The notes under the pieces were generated by a model, which saw nothing but the letters and a program-made list of their open reading frames with translations, did not search any database and had not been told where the DNA came from. The position numbers and the translations under genes were made by a program. From an uncultured Eubacteriales bacterium (lineage in GTDB: Bacteria > Bacillota > Clostridia > Oscillospirales > CAG-272), in assembly GCA_934432725.1 (NCBI GenBank), contig CAKRZE010000012.1, positions 14,044 through 78,043 of the forward strand: DNA of 64,000 nt, given 5' to 3'. This document shows positions 44,685 to 52,925 of the stretch, in pieces. How positions within the stretch are numbered: the first letter of the stretch is position 1; every line of letters starts with the position of its first letter.

Positions 44685-44831
44685 GCCTTGGGCAAGGCGC
44701 TGTTTTTCCTGTGCGCCTATGCGCAAAAGACAGGGCAGGATGCAGAGGAGGCCCTGACGCGGTATGCGGATGCTTTTGCTGCCCGGCTCGGGAGAGAGGC
44801 GGAGCATGCGCAGGAGACTGCGGGGAAATAG
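44685..44831 (+). pseudogene. Detached C-terminal remnant of MazG
   Basis: In frame after the TGA, 48 codons read GKALFFLCAYAQKTGQDAEE... then ALTRYADAFAARLG, the last two helices of the MazG second domain (usual form GDLLFALVNLARKLGIDPEEALR). The segment has not decayed otherwise, so the nonsense change is recent, a strain variant, or read through. Confidence 0.7.
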
Positions 44832-45136
44832 TACCGGAAGACTGTAAGGCGCTTGCCTGCACCGGGAGCCCGCGGCTGTATGAAAGATGCGGCAGACGGG
44901 TAAAATGTCTGGTCCCCGCAGGAATAATCGGGGGTGCCCACCGGAGGGTACGGCTGCTTTGGGGCTGAGAGACGGAGCGGCTTCGGCGGGAGGTTTTTCT
45001 TTGGCATGCCCCTTCTGTCATCGGGGGAAGGCGGCGGCACGGGTTTCCCACCCGATGCGGAATGCACGGGCGTTCTTTTGGATTTGCGGAAAATCCGGGC
45101 AGCACACATTTTTCCCTGTGAAAATGGCAAATCCTC

Positions 45137-45165
45137 TTGCAAAAAGTCTGAAATAATGGTATACT
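45137..45165 (+). promoter_or_regulatory. Sigma-A promoter of the HU gene
   Basis: TTGCAA and TATACT with 17-base spacing, 44 bases before the start codon; hup can thus be transcribed apart from mazG. The 378-base gap (44832-45209) otherwise shows nothing. Confidence 0.7.
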
Positions 45166-45209
45166 GAAATTCCATGAATATTTAGTGGTTTGAAAGGACA
45201 AGCATTCAT

Positions 45210-45479
45210 ATGACAAAAGCAAATTTGGTAGATGCGGTCGCAGAAAAGACCGGAATGAAGAAAAAGGATGCAGAGACTGCCGTGAGCGCAGTTTTTGATG
45301 CAATGAAGGATGCGCTGATTGCGGGCGAAAAGGTTCAGATCGTCGGCTTCGGCACCTTTAATGTGAAGGAGCGCGCTGAAAGAGAGGGCAGAAATCCTTA
45401 TACGGGCGAAGCGATGAAGATCGCCGCCTCCAAGCACGTTTCCTTTACCATCGGCAAGACGCTGAAGGATCAGCTGTAA
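45210..45479 (+). CDS. hup: HU family DNA-binding protein
   Basis: A 89-residue nucleoid protein that bends DNA as a dimer. MTKANLVDAVAEKTGMKKKDAE, GEKVQIVGFGTFNVKERAERE, GRNPYTGEAMKIAASK (the beta-arm that inserts into the minor groove, with RNPxTG) and FTIGKTLKDQL all match. GAAAGGACA precedes the ATG. It sits between mazG and rqcP, as hup genes do in many Clostridia. Confidence 0.95.
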   Translation: MTKANLVDAVAEKTGMKKKDAETAVSAVFDAMKDALIAGEKVQIVGFGTFNVKERAEREGRNPYTGEAMKIAASKHVSFTIGKTLKDQL

Positions 45480-45493
45480 TCCGGATATGACAA

Positions 45494-45524
45494 GCCGGGA
45501 GGGCTTTGGGCTCTCCCGGCATTT
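45494..45524 (+). terminator. Intrinsic terminator after hup
   Basis: Arms GCCGGGAG (45494-45501) and CTCCCGGC (45513-45520), extended by AGGGC/GGCTC pairing, then ATTTG. The T-run is short, so termination may be partial and allow read-through into rqcP. Confidence 0.5.
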
Positions 45525-45710
45525 GAAAAAGGGCAGAAACGGCAGTACGGGCTTCCCGTTTATACGGGCGCCGGACTGCCTGCGGCTGGGACAGAGCCGC
45601 ACGGACAGGCGGTTTCCGGTTTGCCGGAGCCGCGTTTTCAAACGCTTGTGAACGAGCGGTCTGCGGAGAACGGTATTTCTGCCGGACCGGCACGGAAATG
45701 GACGGAAGGT

Positions 45711-45953
45711 ATGAGACTGGATAAGTTTTTAAAGGTTTCCCGCGTCATCAAGCGGCGCACGGTTGCCAATGAAGCGTGCGATGCATCGCATGTGCTGGTG
45801 AATGACAAGCCCGCAAAGGCATCCTATGAGGTGAAAACGGGGGATGTCATTGAGATCCGGTTCGGGTCAAGAACCATGAAGCTCCGGGTCAGGGACGTGA
45901 AGGAGCACACACTCAAGGCGGAGGCTGCCGATCTGTATGAGGTGATTCCGTAA
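45711..45953 (+). CDS. rqcP: RqcP (YabO), S4-domain ribosome quality control protein
   Basis: A 80-residue RNA-binding protein that works with RqcH in tailing nascent chains on stalled 50S subunits with alanine. The S4 domain pattern is complete: MRLDKFLKVSRVIKRRTVANEACDASHVLVNDKPAK, then ASYEVKTGDVIEIRFG. ATG at 45711 has GGAAGGT just upstream; the long upstream frame is rejected. It lies in the yabO position of the yab cluster. Confidence 0.93.
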   Translation: MRLDKFLKVSRVIKRRTVANEACDASHVLVNDKPAKASYEVKTGDVIEIRFGSRTMKLRVRDVKEHTLKAEAADLYEVIP

Positions 45954-46040
45954 CGGCGCAGGGGCGGTTCTTAGGTTATATCTCCGATGCTGCCTGCATA
46001 TACTGAGGCAGGATTCAAGAGCGAAGGAGAGTGTGACGGA

Positions 46041-46346
46041 ATGGGCATTGCGGAAACAGGCGCGGAGGGACGCGCCGCCCGGGAGCCGGTGCATCATCTG
46101 ACGATGCAGAGCCGGAAGCTTTTGACGCTTTCGGGCGCTGAGGATGTTTGCAGCTTTGATGAGCGGAATATCGTGATTCGGACCGTGTGCGGACTGTTAT
46201 CGGTGGATGGCGAGGGACTGCATATTCTGAAGCTGGATACCGATCGCGGAGAGCTTTCGATTGAGGGTACGGTGAACGGGCTGTTTTATATGGAACAACG
46301 AGGCGATGCGGCAGGCGGGAAAAAACGCAGGTCGCTGTTCCGCTAG
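46041..46346 (+). CDS. yabP: Sporulation protein YabP
   Basis: A 101-residue protein needed for normal spore coat assembly with YabQ. The middle part HHLTMQSRKLLTLSGAEDVCSFDERNIVIRT and GLLSVDGEGLHILKLDTDRGELSIEGTV is the YabP fold. AAGGAG lies 12 bases upstream of the ATG. It precedes yabQ by two bases. Implies that this organism forms spores or has lately lost the ability. Confidence 0.9.
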   Translation: MGIAETGAEGRAAREPVHHLTMQSRKLLTLSGAEDVCSFDERNIVIRTVCGLLSVDGEGLHILKLDTDRGELSIEGTVNGLFYMEQRGDAAGGKKRRSLFR

Positions 46347-46348
46347 CT

Positions 46349-47200
46349 ATGTACATATCGCAGGGGACTTATGCCGCATATTTTCTCTGGTCTCTTTTCG
46401 GCGGTGTTCTGCTGGGCGTTTTATATGATGTATTCCGGATTATACGGATTGCTTCCGCGCGCGAAAGCGGGGGCGGACTTCCGGAGGGCGTGCGGGACGG
46501 TCTTTTGAAGAAGCGGGCAGGCAGAGAAGCCGGTCCGGCGGAGTCAGCCCCCTTGGAGGCTTCGGTTCCGGACGGCGGGGCGGAGAATGCTGCACGGGAC
46601 AGAAAAAAAGCCGCGCGGCACGCGGAAAAGGCTTCTATGCGGCGTGGCGGAGGGGTGGAGCGGTGCGCTCCGGAATACTCCCCGGATGCGGCGGGAGCTG
46701 CCCGGACGGAGATAAAAGCCGAATCGGACGGGGAATGCGGGACCGGAGCCGGACGGAGGGCAGCTCCGAAGGGCGCTTCTTTTGCAGCTCTGTATGATCG
46801 GTTGTTCTGGCTTTCCGTCTTTCTGGAGGACCTTCTGTTCTTTCTGACTGCCGCCTGTGTGATGGCGCTGATTACGTATCAGCTGAACTACGGTCGATTC
46901 CGCTGGTTTGCGCTTGCCGCAGCGTGCGGAGGCTTTGCGGCGTACTATTTTACGGTCGGGCGTCTGGTGATGCTGGTTTCGGGGACGCTGCTGCTGTTTC
47001 TCAGGAGGGCTGCGGAGCTGTTGTGGCGCGTGACGGTAGTTCCTGTCCGGAAGGGCCTTGTCTGGTGCTTCGGCGGGATATGGCGCATGCTGAATCGGCA
47101 GGCTGCGGTACGTCGGACTGTCCGCACGGAAAAGAGGATGCTCCGGGAGGCGAAGGACGGCTTCCGGGAGCAGAACGGACGGGGGATCCGGCGGCTTTGA
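46349..47200 (+). CDS. yabQ: Sporulation protein YabQ with a long insertion
   Basis: A 283-residue membrane protein. MYISQGTYAAYFLWSLFGGVLLGVLYDVFRIIRI is the typical YabQ first segment. The usual core then resumes at about 145 with LYDRLFWLSVFLEDLLFFLTAACVMALITYQLNYGRFRWFAL and a third helix. Between them, residues about 36-143 are a charged, Gly/Ala/Arg/Glu-rich stretch absent from typical YabQ proteins (usually 120-210 residues). YabQ acts in spore coat and cortex formation at the forespore membrane. No AGGAGG site; probably coupled to yabP. Confidence 0.88.
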   Translation: MYISQGTYAAYFLWSLFGGVLLGVLYDVFRIIRIASARESGGGLPEGVRDGLLKKRAGREAGPAESAPLEASVPDGGAENAARDRKKAARHAEKASMRRGGGVERCAPEYSPDAAGAARTEIKAESDGECGTGAGRRAAPKGASFAALYDRLFWLSVFLEDLLFFLTAACVMALITYQLNYGRFRWFALAAACGGFAAYYFTVGRLVMLVSGTLLLFLRRAAELLWRVTVVPVRKGLVWCFGGIWRMLNRQAAVRRTVRTEKRMLREAKDGFREQNGRGIRRL

Positions 47201-47458
47201 CCGGAGCCTTGCCGCAAACGGGAGGCTGCTGAAGGGACCCGGTGCAGGCGCTCTGCTGTGCCGCTTTGGACTTGCCGGCGGGGCTGCGGGCACAGGGAAT
47301 CCGTGCTGTGCGGTCCGGCTGAAGGCGCATGAAAAGAGCTGCCGCACGGCTTTTCCGGAAAGCCGCAAAGAAGTCCCGGCGCCGTCAGGGTGCCGCTCGG
47401 ACGAATAAAAAGTAAGACGGAGCGGAGGATTTCCGCTCGGAAAAAGGAGGACATGACC

Positions 47459-47737
47459 ATGAGAACCCGCGGAAGACTGACGCTGTTTATGAAGCTGGCG
47501 GTATTTGTTTTCGTTTCCTTCTGTATTATCAATATTTTCCGGCTGCAAATGGAGTACAATGATCTCCGGGCGCAGGCGGAGGAGCTGGAAGCGCAGAAGC
47601 AGGCATATGAGGATGATATTGAAAAAAAGCAGGAACAGCTTGAAAAGGTTTTTGACGATGCGTACATCATGGATATTGCCCGCGACAAGCTGAATTACTG
47701 CATGCCGGATGAAATTGTGATTTACAACGACAGGTAA
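47459..47737 (+). CDS. divIC: Septum formation initiator DivIC/FtsB-type
   Basis: A 92-residue bitopic membrane protein of the divisome. One membrane helix (about 12-28, LFMKLAVFVFVSFCIINIF), then a leucine-zipper-like coiled coil (EYNDLRAQAEELEAQKQAYEDDIEKKQEQLEK) and a C-terminal DDAYIMDIARDKLNYCMPDE motif, matching DivIC. AAAAAGGAGG lies eight bases before the chosen ATG; ATG six bases earlier is too close to it. It follows yabQ, as in B. subtilis. Confidence 0.88.
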   Translation: MRTRGRLTLFMKLAVFVFVSFCIINIFRLQMEYNDLRAQAEELEAQKQAYEDDIEKKQEQLEKVFDDAYIMDIARDKLNYCMPDEIVIYNDR

Positions 47738-47802
47738 AGGTCATATTTTTGCGGTTTTCCGGGATTTTCGTGAAATATGAACGGCTTTGCAACCGGAATG
47801 CG

Positions 47803-47831
47803 TTGATTTTTTTACAATTATAAGGTATACT
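47803..47831 (+). promoter_or_regulatory. Sigma-A promoter downstream of divIC
   Basis: TTGATT and TATACT with 17-base spacing. The predicted start lies inside the 5' arm of the hairpin at 47835-47873, 140 bases before the next gene. Confidence 0.55.
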
Positions 47832-47834
47832 GTA

Positions 47835-47873
47835 GGCTGTACATGGATTTTGTCCGTGTACAGCCTGTTTTTT
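47835..47873 (+). terminator. Intrinsic terminator overlapping a promoter
   Basis: Arms GGCTGTACATGG (47835-47846) and CCGTGTACAGCC (47854-47865), one G-U pair, followed by TGTTTTTTC. It can end the yabQ-divIC transcript. Confidence 0.7.
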
Positions 47874-47975
47874 CGGCGGCGGGTGCGGGATCGGACCTTC
47901 TGCCCGAAATACGCGGCAGCAGCAGTTTACGGGAAAGGATGCTTTCGGATTTTCCGGAGGATAAGGCGATAGAAT

Positions 47976-49436
47976 ATGATGGAAGACGATGATTTGCGAG
48001 AAACCCCGCAGGACAGCGCGGCGGAGGAAGGAAAAGGACTGGGTTCCGATGCGGAGCGGGAAGAAAAGCGCCCCCTTCCGGACCCCGATAAGATGGACGA
48101 GGTCCCTGTGACAGAGCCGTCGCAGATGACCTCCACCATGGATATGATCCGCGCCGGAATCAAGTACAAGCCGACGCGCCCGATCCGCAAAAAGAAAAAT
48201 CTGTTTGCCTGGTTCGGCATCCGGAAAATTCCGGAGAAAACGGCGGTTGTCATGACCCTTCTGTTTATTGTATCAGCCGCTGCGGTATTTGTTCTGTACG
48301 GAATGATGGCGAAAAGCGAAAAGGAGCAGGCAGCGTTCCGCTCGGATGCAGAGCAGAAGATCGCCGGACTTGAGGCGGACCGGACGGAGGCGGAAAAGGA
48401 GCTGGCATCCCTTTCAGAGGAATGCAAAAAGCTTCAGGCACAGCTTGCACAGGGCAGTCAGAGTGAAGCGGACGCGGAGGAGCTGCGCAGGCTTCTTGCG
48501 GAAAAGACGGAGGAACTGAAAAAATTGCAGGAGCAGCTGGATGCCCGGAAAAATTCCGACGCCATGCACGATCTTTCCGGGACCGCGGCGCTGCTTGCCG
48601 AGCTTGACCATCTTTTGGAGACCGGCGCGCCCTATCGGACCGAATCTGTGCCGGACACGGATGAATACGGCACAACGATTTATATTAAAAAGGAGGTTTA
48701 TCCGCATGTCTCGGCGGCGTATCTGAATCTGGAGACCGGCGCTGTGTATGTCAGCGGAGGCGATACCGTATACCAGAGCGGAAGTGCAAACGGGCTTTCT
48801 CTGGCGCTTGCCATTCTGGAAAAGGCTTCTCAGGAAAAGAGCGCTTCCGCCGGGAATGCGGAGAACGCCGCAGAGCTGCGCTATGATCTGTCCCGCACCT
48901 ATATTTACAAGGCGGAGGACGCCGTTCCGGGCAGCAGCATCATCAAAAGCACGGGAGTCGGAAGAGAATACACACATCTGGAGCTGATCAGGCTTCTTGT
49001 GCAGTATGGGGATGCGGTGGCATATGACAGGCTTTTGGCGGAGTACGGTACGCAGGATATGGACGAGCTTCTGCTCCGGCTCGGATGCACGGTGGCAAAG
49101 GACAACCCGAAAAGCCTGACAGTGACCGACGCGCTTCGGATTCTTCGGGAGGCGTACCGCTTTATGACAGGGGACGCGTATTATGCTTCGGCAATGCAGG
49201 AAAGCATGACCTCTGCGGCAGCTACATCGCTGTCCACGCAGCTGTCCGCGCTTACCGTTGCAAGGCAGTTTGCCCTGTCTGACGGCGTGTGCCACGAATT
49301 GAACATTGTGATGGGGGATACGCCGTATCTTGCGGTGGTTCTGACCGATATGGGGTATGGCGGGGACGATGTTTCCGCATTTCTGTCATCGGTGGGCAGA
49401 AAGCTGACGGGGCTGCATGCATCGGTTGCCGGATGA
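47976..49436 (+). CDS. Membrane-anchored, catalytically degenerate beta-lactamase-like (serine hydrolase fold) protein
   Basis: A 486-residue protein: disordered cytosolic part (1-85), one membrane helix (about 88-110), a long coiled coil (about 112-195), then an extracellular domain. The domain's order matches class A beta-lactamase-like folds: SGSANGLSLALAILEKASQ where the SxxK helix should be, and near the end GVCHELNIVMGDTPYLAVVLTDMG, as in the strand HDAGIVYGDRPY. The catalytic Ser-x-x-Lys and Lys-Thr-Gly motifs are absent. Probably a structural or sensor pseudoenzyme of the wall. GGAGG lies 15 bases upstream. Confidence 0.6.
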   Translation: MMEDDDLRETPQDSAAEEGKGLGSDAEREEKRPLPDPDKMDEVPVTEPSQMTSTMDMIRAGIKYKPTRPIRKKKNLFAWFGIRKIPEKTAVVMTLLFIVSAAAVFVLYGMMAKSEKEQAAFRSDAEQKIAGLEADRTEAEKELASLSEECKKLQAQLAQGSQSEADAEELRRLLAEKTEELKKLQEQLDARKNSDAMHDLSGTAALLAELDHLLETGAPYRTESVPDTDEYGTTIYIKKEVYPHVSAAYLNLETGAVYVSGGDTVYQSGSANGLSLALAILEKASQEKSASAGNAENAAELRYDLSRTYIYKAEDAVPGSSIIKSTGVGREYTHLELIRLLVQYGDAVAYDRLLAEYGTQDMDELLLRLGCTVAKDNPKSLTVTDALRILREAYRFMTGDAYYASAMQESMTSAAATSLSTQLSALTVARQFALSDGVCHELNIVMGDTPYLAVVLTDMGYGGDDVSAFLSSVGRKLTGLHASVAG

Positions 49437-49707
49437 GCTGACGGCTTGCGGAAAGGCATTGCCGGAGCCTCCGGCGGCGGAAGGAATATTTTCCGGGAAG
49501 AGCGCCGTCCGCACCGGGGGTGTGGCTGACGGGACCCGGACGCGCCGCGGCGGGACCGATGTATTCCGGGGCAAATGCTTCTGACATTTGCCGGGCAGCT
49601 GGAATGACGGAAAACGGGACCGGTCCGCATGAGCCGCGAACGGACGACATATAGAAAGCCGATGGCGCACCGACTGCGCAGGCTGCCGGACGGACGAAAT
49701 ATAAAAA

Positions 49708-49909
49708 GGGGTGTGAACAAACTCATTTTGAGTTTGTTCACACCCCGAAAACGTTGGTCTATGCGGCTGAAAGCCGCCGTTTTGCCGACAGGGCAATCGA
49801 AAAACAATGATACAAGGGGGAAAGCCGGTCGGGCTCGCCTCAAAAATACCGGGCTTCCGATCGGCATTTTTGCAGGGCTGTGAAGAACATCAGGCTCTTT
49901 AACAGTCCC
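49708..49909 (-). repeat. Dispersed three-hairpin repeat, copy C (inverted)
   Basis: Read on the minus strand it follows copy A: a worn hairpin 1 (GGACTGTTAAAGAG ... CTTCACAGCCC), hairpin 2 (CAAAAATGCCGATC ... GGTATTTTTG), then GGCAAAACGGCGGC, then hairpin 3, here a perfect inverted repeat with 18-base arms GGGGTGTGAACAAACTCA (49708-49725 and 49729-49746) around a three-base loop. It lies between convergent genes. Confidence 0.75.
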
Positions 49910-49953
49910 GCGTTGGAATGCGGCGCCCGCCCCGGGCAAGCCGGAACCGGGAG

Positions 49954-50505
49954 CTACGGAAGCCAGCGGTTTCCCGCGAATGCCTCCATGAGTTTTTCCG
50001 TTCCGCACAGGATCAGATAGACCGCTGCCATATAGCAGATTGCTCTGAGCGTCACAAAGGAGAGCGCCGGGCTGAAGATCATCACAAATCCCAGCACAAG
50101 TCCGAGGATGTTCAGAGTCAGCGAAAAGCAGTAATAAAGCGGATCCCCGATCAGGCGGATCAGACCGGTACGCGTCAGCCCCGCGATGCAGCGGGCAATA
50201 AACCAGATTGGGAACAGAATGAGAAGCGCCCACTTTCCTGCGTCCGGGTTTGCGATCAGCATGATTCCGCACATGACGCTCAGGATTCCTGAAATCAGCG
50301 ACAGCAGGGGGCCGAAGCCCGTAAACCGGGACAGCCGGACATAGATCAGAATATCCTCGATGCCGGTGAGCAGGGCAAGGCTGCCGTAGAGGATGATCAG
50401 TCCGGACAGAAGGCTATCCGGGTGGGTCAGGGCATAAATGCCGCCGGCAGTCAGCAAAACACCGGCGATGAAGGCACTCCAGCTGAAATTCATCCGCTGT
50501 TTCAT
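49954..50505 (-). CDS. HdeD/DUF308-type membrane protein
   Basis: A 183-residue protein of six membrane helices in three pairs: WSAFIAGVLLTAGGIYALTHP, SGLIILYGSLALLTGIEDILIY, then GFGPLLSLISGILSVMCGIMLIANP and so on, with the repeated GxxxxxxGxxxL...P pattern of DUF308. Relatives are called HdeD for acid-resistance work in E. coli, which need not apply here. It starts one base after ftsH ends, so the two share a transcript; involvement in membrane quality control is an inference. Confidence 0.82.
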   Translation of the reverse strand: MKQRMNFSWSAFIAGVLLTAGGIYALTHPDSLLSGLIILYGSLALLTGIEDILIYVRLSRFTGFGPLLSLISGILSVMCGIMLIANPDAGKWALLILFPIWFIARCIAGLTRTGLIRLIGDPLYYCFSLTLNILGLVLGFVMIFSPALSFVTLRAICYMAAVYLILCGTEKLMEAFAGNRWLP

Positions 50506-50506
50506 G

Positions 50507-52330
50507 TCAGCTGCACTCCTTTCCGGTCAGGATTTCCATGAATTCACTTCCTGTGATGGTTTCTTTTTCATACAGGTGGTTTGCCAGCTCATCCAGCTTT
50601 CCGCGATTGTCCGCAAGCAGGCTGCGGGCTTTTTCATGCTGCTTTTTGACGGTTTCCACGATCTTTTTGTCGATCTCCTTCTGCGTGTCCGCCGAGCAGG
50701 CAAGCGAGGTGTCGCCGCCGAGGTACTGATTTGAGACCGTCTCCATGGCGACCATGTCGAATTCATCGGTCATGCCGTAGCGGGTGATCATCGCGCGGGC
50801 GAGCTTGGTTGCCTGCTCAATGTCGTTGGAGGCGCCGGTGGTGACCTGACCGAACACAAGCTCCTCCGCCGCTCTGCCGCCGGTCAGTGTGGCGATTTTG
50901 TTCTCCAGCTCCTCCTTGGTCATCAGCACCTTGTCGTTCTGCTCGACCTGCATGGTATAGCCGAGTGCGCCGGAGGTGCGGGGAATAATCGTGATTTTCT
51001 GAACGGGCGCGGAGGAGGATTGCAGAGCGGCAACCAGTGCGTGTCCGATCTCATGGTATGCCACGACCCTTTTCTCCGCATCGGTCATGATGGCGTTTTT
51101 CTTCTGATAGCCGGCGATAACGACCTCGATGCTTTCCTCTAAGTCTGCCTGCTCCACGACCGTGCGTCCGCTTCGGACGGCGCGGAGCGCGGCTTCGTTG
51201 ATGATATTGGCAAGCTCCGCACCGGAGGTGCCGGAAGCCATGCGGGCGATGGTGTGGAAGTCCACATTGTCCGCCGTTTTGATCTTCTTTGCGTGCACCC
51301 TGAGGATGGCTTCACGCCCCGCAAGGTCAGGCAGCTCCACCGGTACGCGGCGGTCAAAGCGGCCCGGACGGGTCAGGGCGGGGTCAAGAGATTCCGGACG
51401 GTTGGTTGCTGCCAGAATGATGACGCCGGTATTTCCCTCAAAGCCGTCCATTTCGGTCAGAAGCTGATTCAGTGTCTGCTCCCGCTCGTCGTTTCCGCCG
51501 AGCTGTCCGTCCCGCTTTTTGCCGATGGCGTCAATTTCATCGATGAAGACGATGCAGGGCGCCTTTTCCTTTGCCTGCCGGAACAGGTCACGAACCTTGG
51601 AGGCGCCCATGCCGACGAACATTTCTACAAACTCCGAGCCGGACATGGAGAAAAACGGAACCCCCGCCTCTCCCGCGACTGCTTTTGCCAGCATGGTCTT
51701 TCCGGTTCCGGGAGGGCCGACAAGCAATACGCCTTTTGGCATGGATGCGCCGATGTCGGAGTATTTTTTCGGATTGTGCAGATAATCCACGATCTCGGCG
51801 AGGTTTTCCTTTGCTTCATCCTCTCCCGCAACATCGGCAAACCGGATGCCGTCGGTGGAGGGGACGTAGACCTTGGCATTGCTCTTTCCCATGCCGAACG
51901 ACATGGCGTTCGGACCGCCCGCCTGCGACATCAGCTTTTTTGCCATATACTGTCCGAGTGCGGCAAAGATCAGAATCGGCAGTATGACCGTGAGGAAAAA
52001 GCTCAAAAGCGGCGAGGTTCCCTGATCGATGTTTTTGGTGAACTTGGCGCCGGATTCATACAGACGCTGAGTCAGCGTGGGATCGTCCATTTCGCCGGTC
52101 TTGTAAATCTGCTTGTTGTCCCGGTCGGTAAAAACAATCTCGGAATTTTCGATTTCCACGCTGCCGATGTTTTTCTCTTCTATCATTTTCATAAAGGTGC
52201 CGTAATCGACCTCCTGCACCCTTGCGTGCATCAGCAGCGGGGATACAACGGTGTTGAACAGCACAATGATCAAAAGAGCAATGCCATAGTAGAACAAAAG
52301 CGGCTTGCGCGGAGATTTGACTTCTTTCAT
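50507..52330 (-). CDS. ftsH: ATP-dependent zinc metalloprotease FtsH
   Basis: Membrane-bound AAA+ protease that degrades misfolded membrane proteins and regulators; 607 residues. Two membrane helices (about 11-30 and 107-126), AAA domain with GPPGTGKT, Walker B CIVFIDEIDAIG, second region of homology NRPESLDPALTRPGRFDR, and the zinc site HEIGH with the third ligand in the C-terminal part (EQATKLARAMITRYGMTDEF). GGAGGCTGA precedes the start, and a promoter lies at 52587-52615. DUF308 protein encoded one base downstream. Confidence 0.95.
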   Translation of the reverse strand: MKEVKSPRKPLLFYYGIALLIIVLFNTVVSPLLMHARVQEVDYGTFMKMIEEKNIGSVEIENSEIVFTDRDNKQIYKTGEMDDPTLTQRLYESGAKFTKNIDQGTSPLLSFFLTVILPILIFAALGQYMAKKLMSQAGGPNAMSFGMGKSNAKVYVPSTDGIRFADVAGEDEAKENLAEIVDYLHNPKKYSDIGASMPKGVLLVGPPGTGKTMLAKAVAGEAGVPFFSMSGSEFVEMFVGMGASKVRDLFRQAKEKAPCIVFIDEIDAIGKKRDGQLGGNDEREQTLNQLLTEMDGFEGNTGVIILAATNRPESLDPALTRPGRFDRRVPVELPDLAGREAILRVHAKKIKTADNVDFHTIARMASGTSGAELANIINEAALRAVRSGRTVVEQADLEESIEVVIAGYQKKNAIMTDAEKRVVAYHEIGHALVAALQSSSAPVQKITIIPRTSGALGYTMQVEQNDKVLMTKEELENKIATLTGGRAAEELVFGQVTTGASNDIEQATKLARAMITRYGMTDEFDMVAMETVSNQYLGGDTSLACSADTQKEIDKKIVETVKKQHEKARSLLADNRGKLDELANHLYEKETITGSEFMEILTGKECS

Positions 52331-52586
52331 GACGGTTCAGCCTCCTTGTTTTTTACATTCCGATCTGATCCTCCGGGCGGTTCGGCTTTCGTTTTCCTCG
52401 GAGAGAAAAATCCGGGCCGCGCAAGGCGGCAAGACTCATTTGCCCGAAACGCTTTGTCTCCGTGCCGGGCGGCATGCTCCGGATGCGCCGATGAGGATGC
52501 CGCGCGGGGAAGGCGGAGGGCTATGCTCTGCCGCCGGGAACCGGCTGCCCGGCAGAACGGAAAATCGGATCGTTTACGATATTCCT

Positions 52587-52615
52587 ATCATACCACAACA
52601 CGGCAGAAAAAACAA
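52587..52615 (-). promoter_or_regulatory. Sigma-A promoter of ftsH
   Basis: On the minus strand TTGTTT, 17 bases, TATGAT. The leader to the ftsH start is about 250 bases, long enough for regulation. Confidence 0.55.
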
Positions 52616-52724
52616 GAGGGGCAGCCGTGAGAGAACCCGTATACGGGCAGAGAGCACCGGGCTTTTCCCGAACTGAGGCGGGCAGGGCGGGCTGCGGTTT
52701 TTACGGAATTCATTTCGCGGCATC

Positions 52725-52753
52725 TTGCAATTCCGGGCAGCTTATGTTATAAT
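52725..52753 (+). promoter_or_regulatory. Sigma-A promoter upstream of the DUF6106-type gene
   Basis: TTGCAA and consensus TATAAT with 17-base spacing, 172 bases before the start codon. Divergent from the ftsH promoter. Confidence 0.7.
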
Positions 52754-52925
52754 AAACAGAAGAAGCTTCGCGGATCACCGGTGTGAAGCGGAGCGGTATT
52801 CCGGAAAGCGGCAGGGAACAGGTGATACCGGACTGAAAAACGCCTCCGCGCGGGATCGGTCCCGTATCGGGATAGTGAACAGAGAAGAATCGGGTTCCGG
52901 TCCCGGATGAAAGGTTGGGTTAGTT

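Noticed and set aside
47597..49953. Origin of replication near the yab cluster
   Set aside because: No DnaA-box cluster, dnaA or dnaN gene; the block is a general housekeeping neighbourhood.
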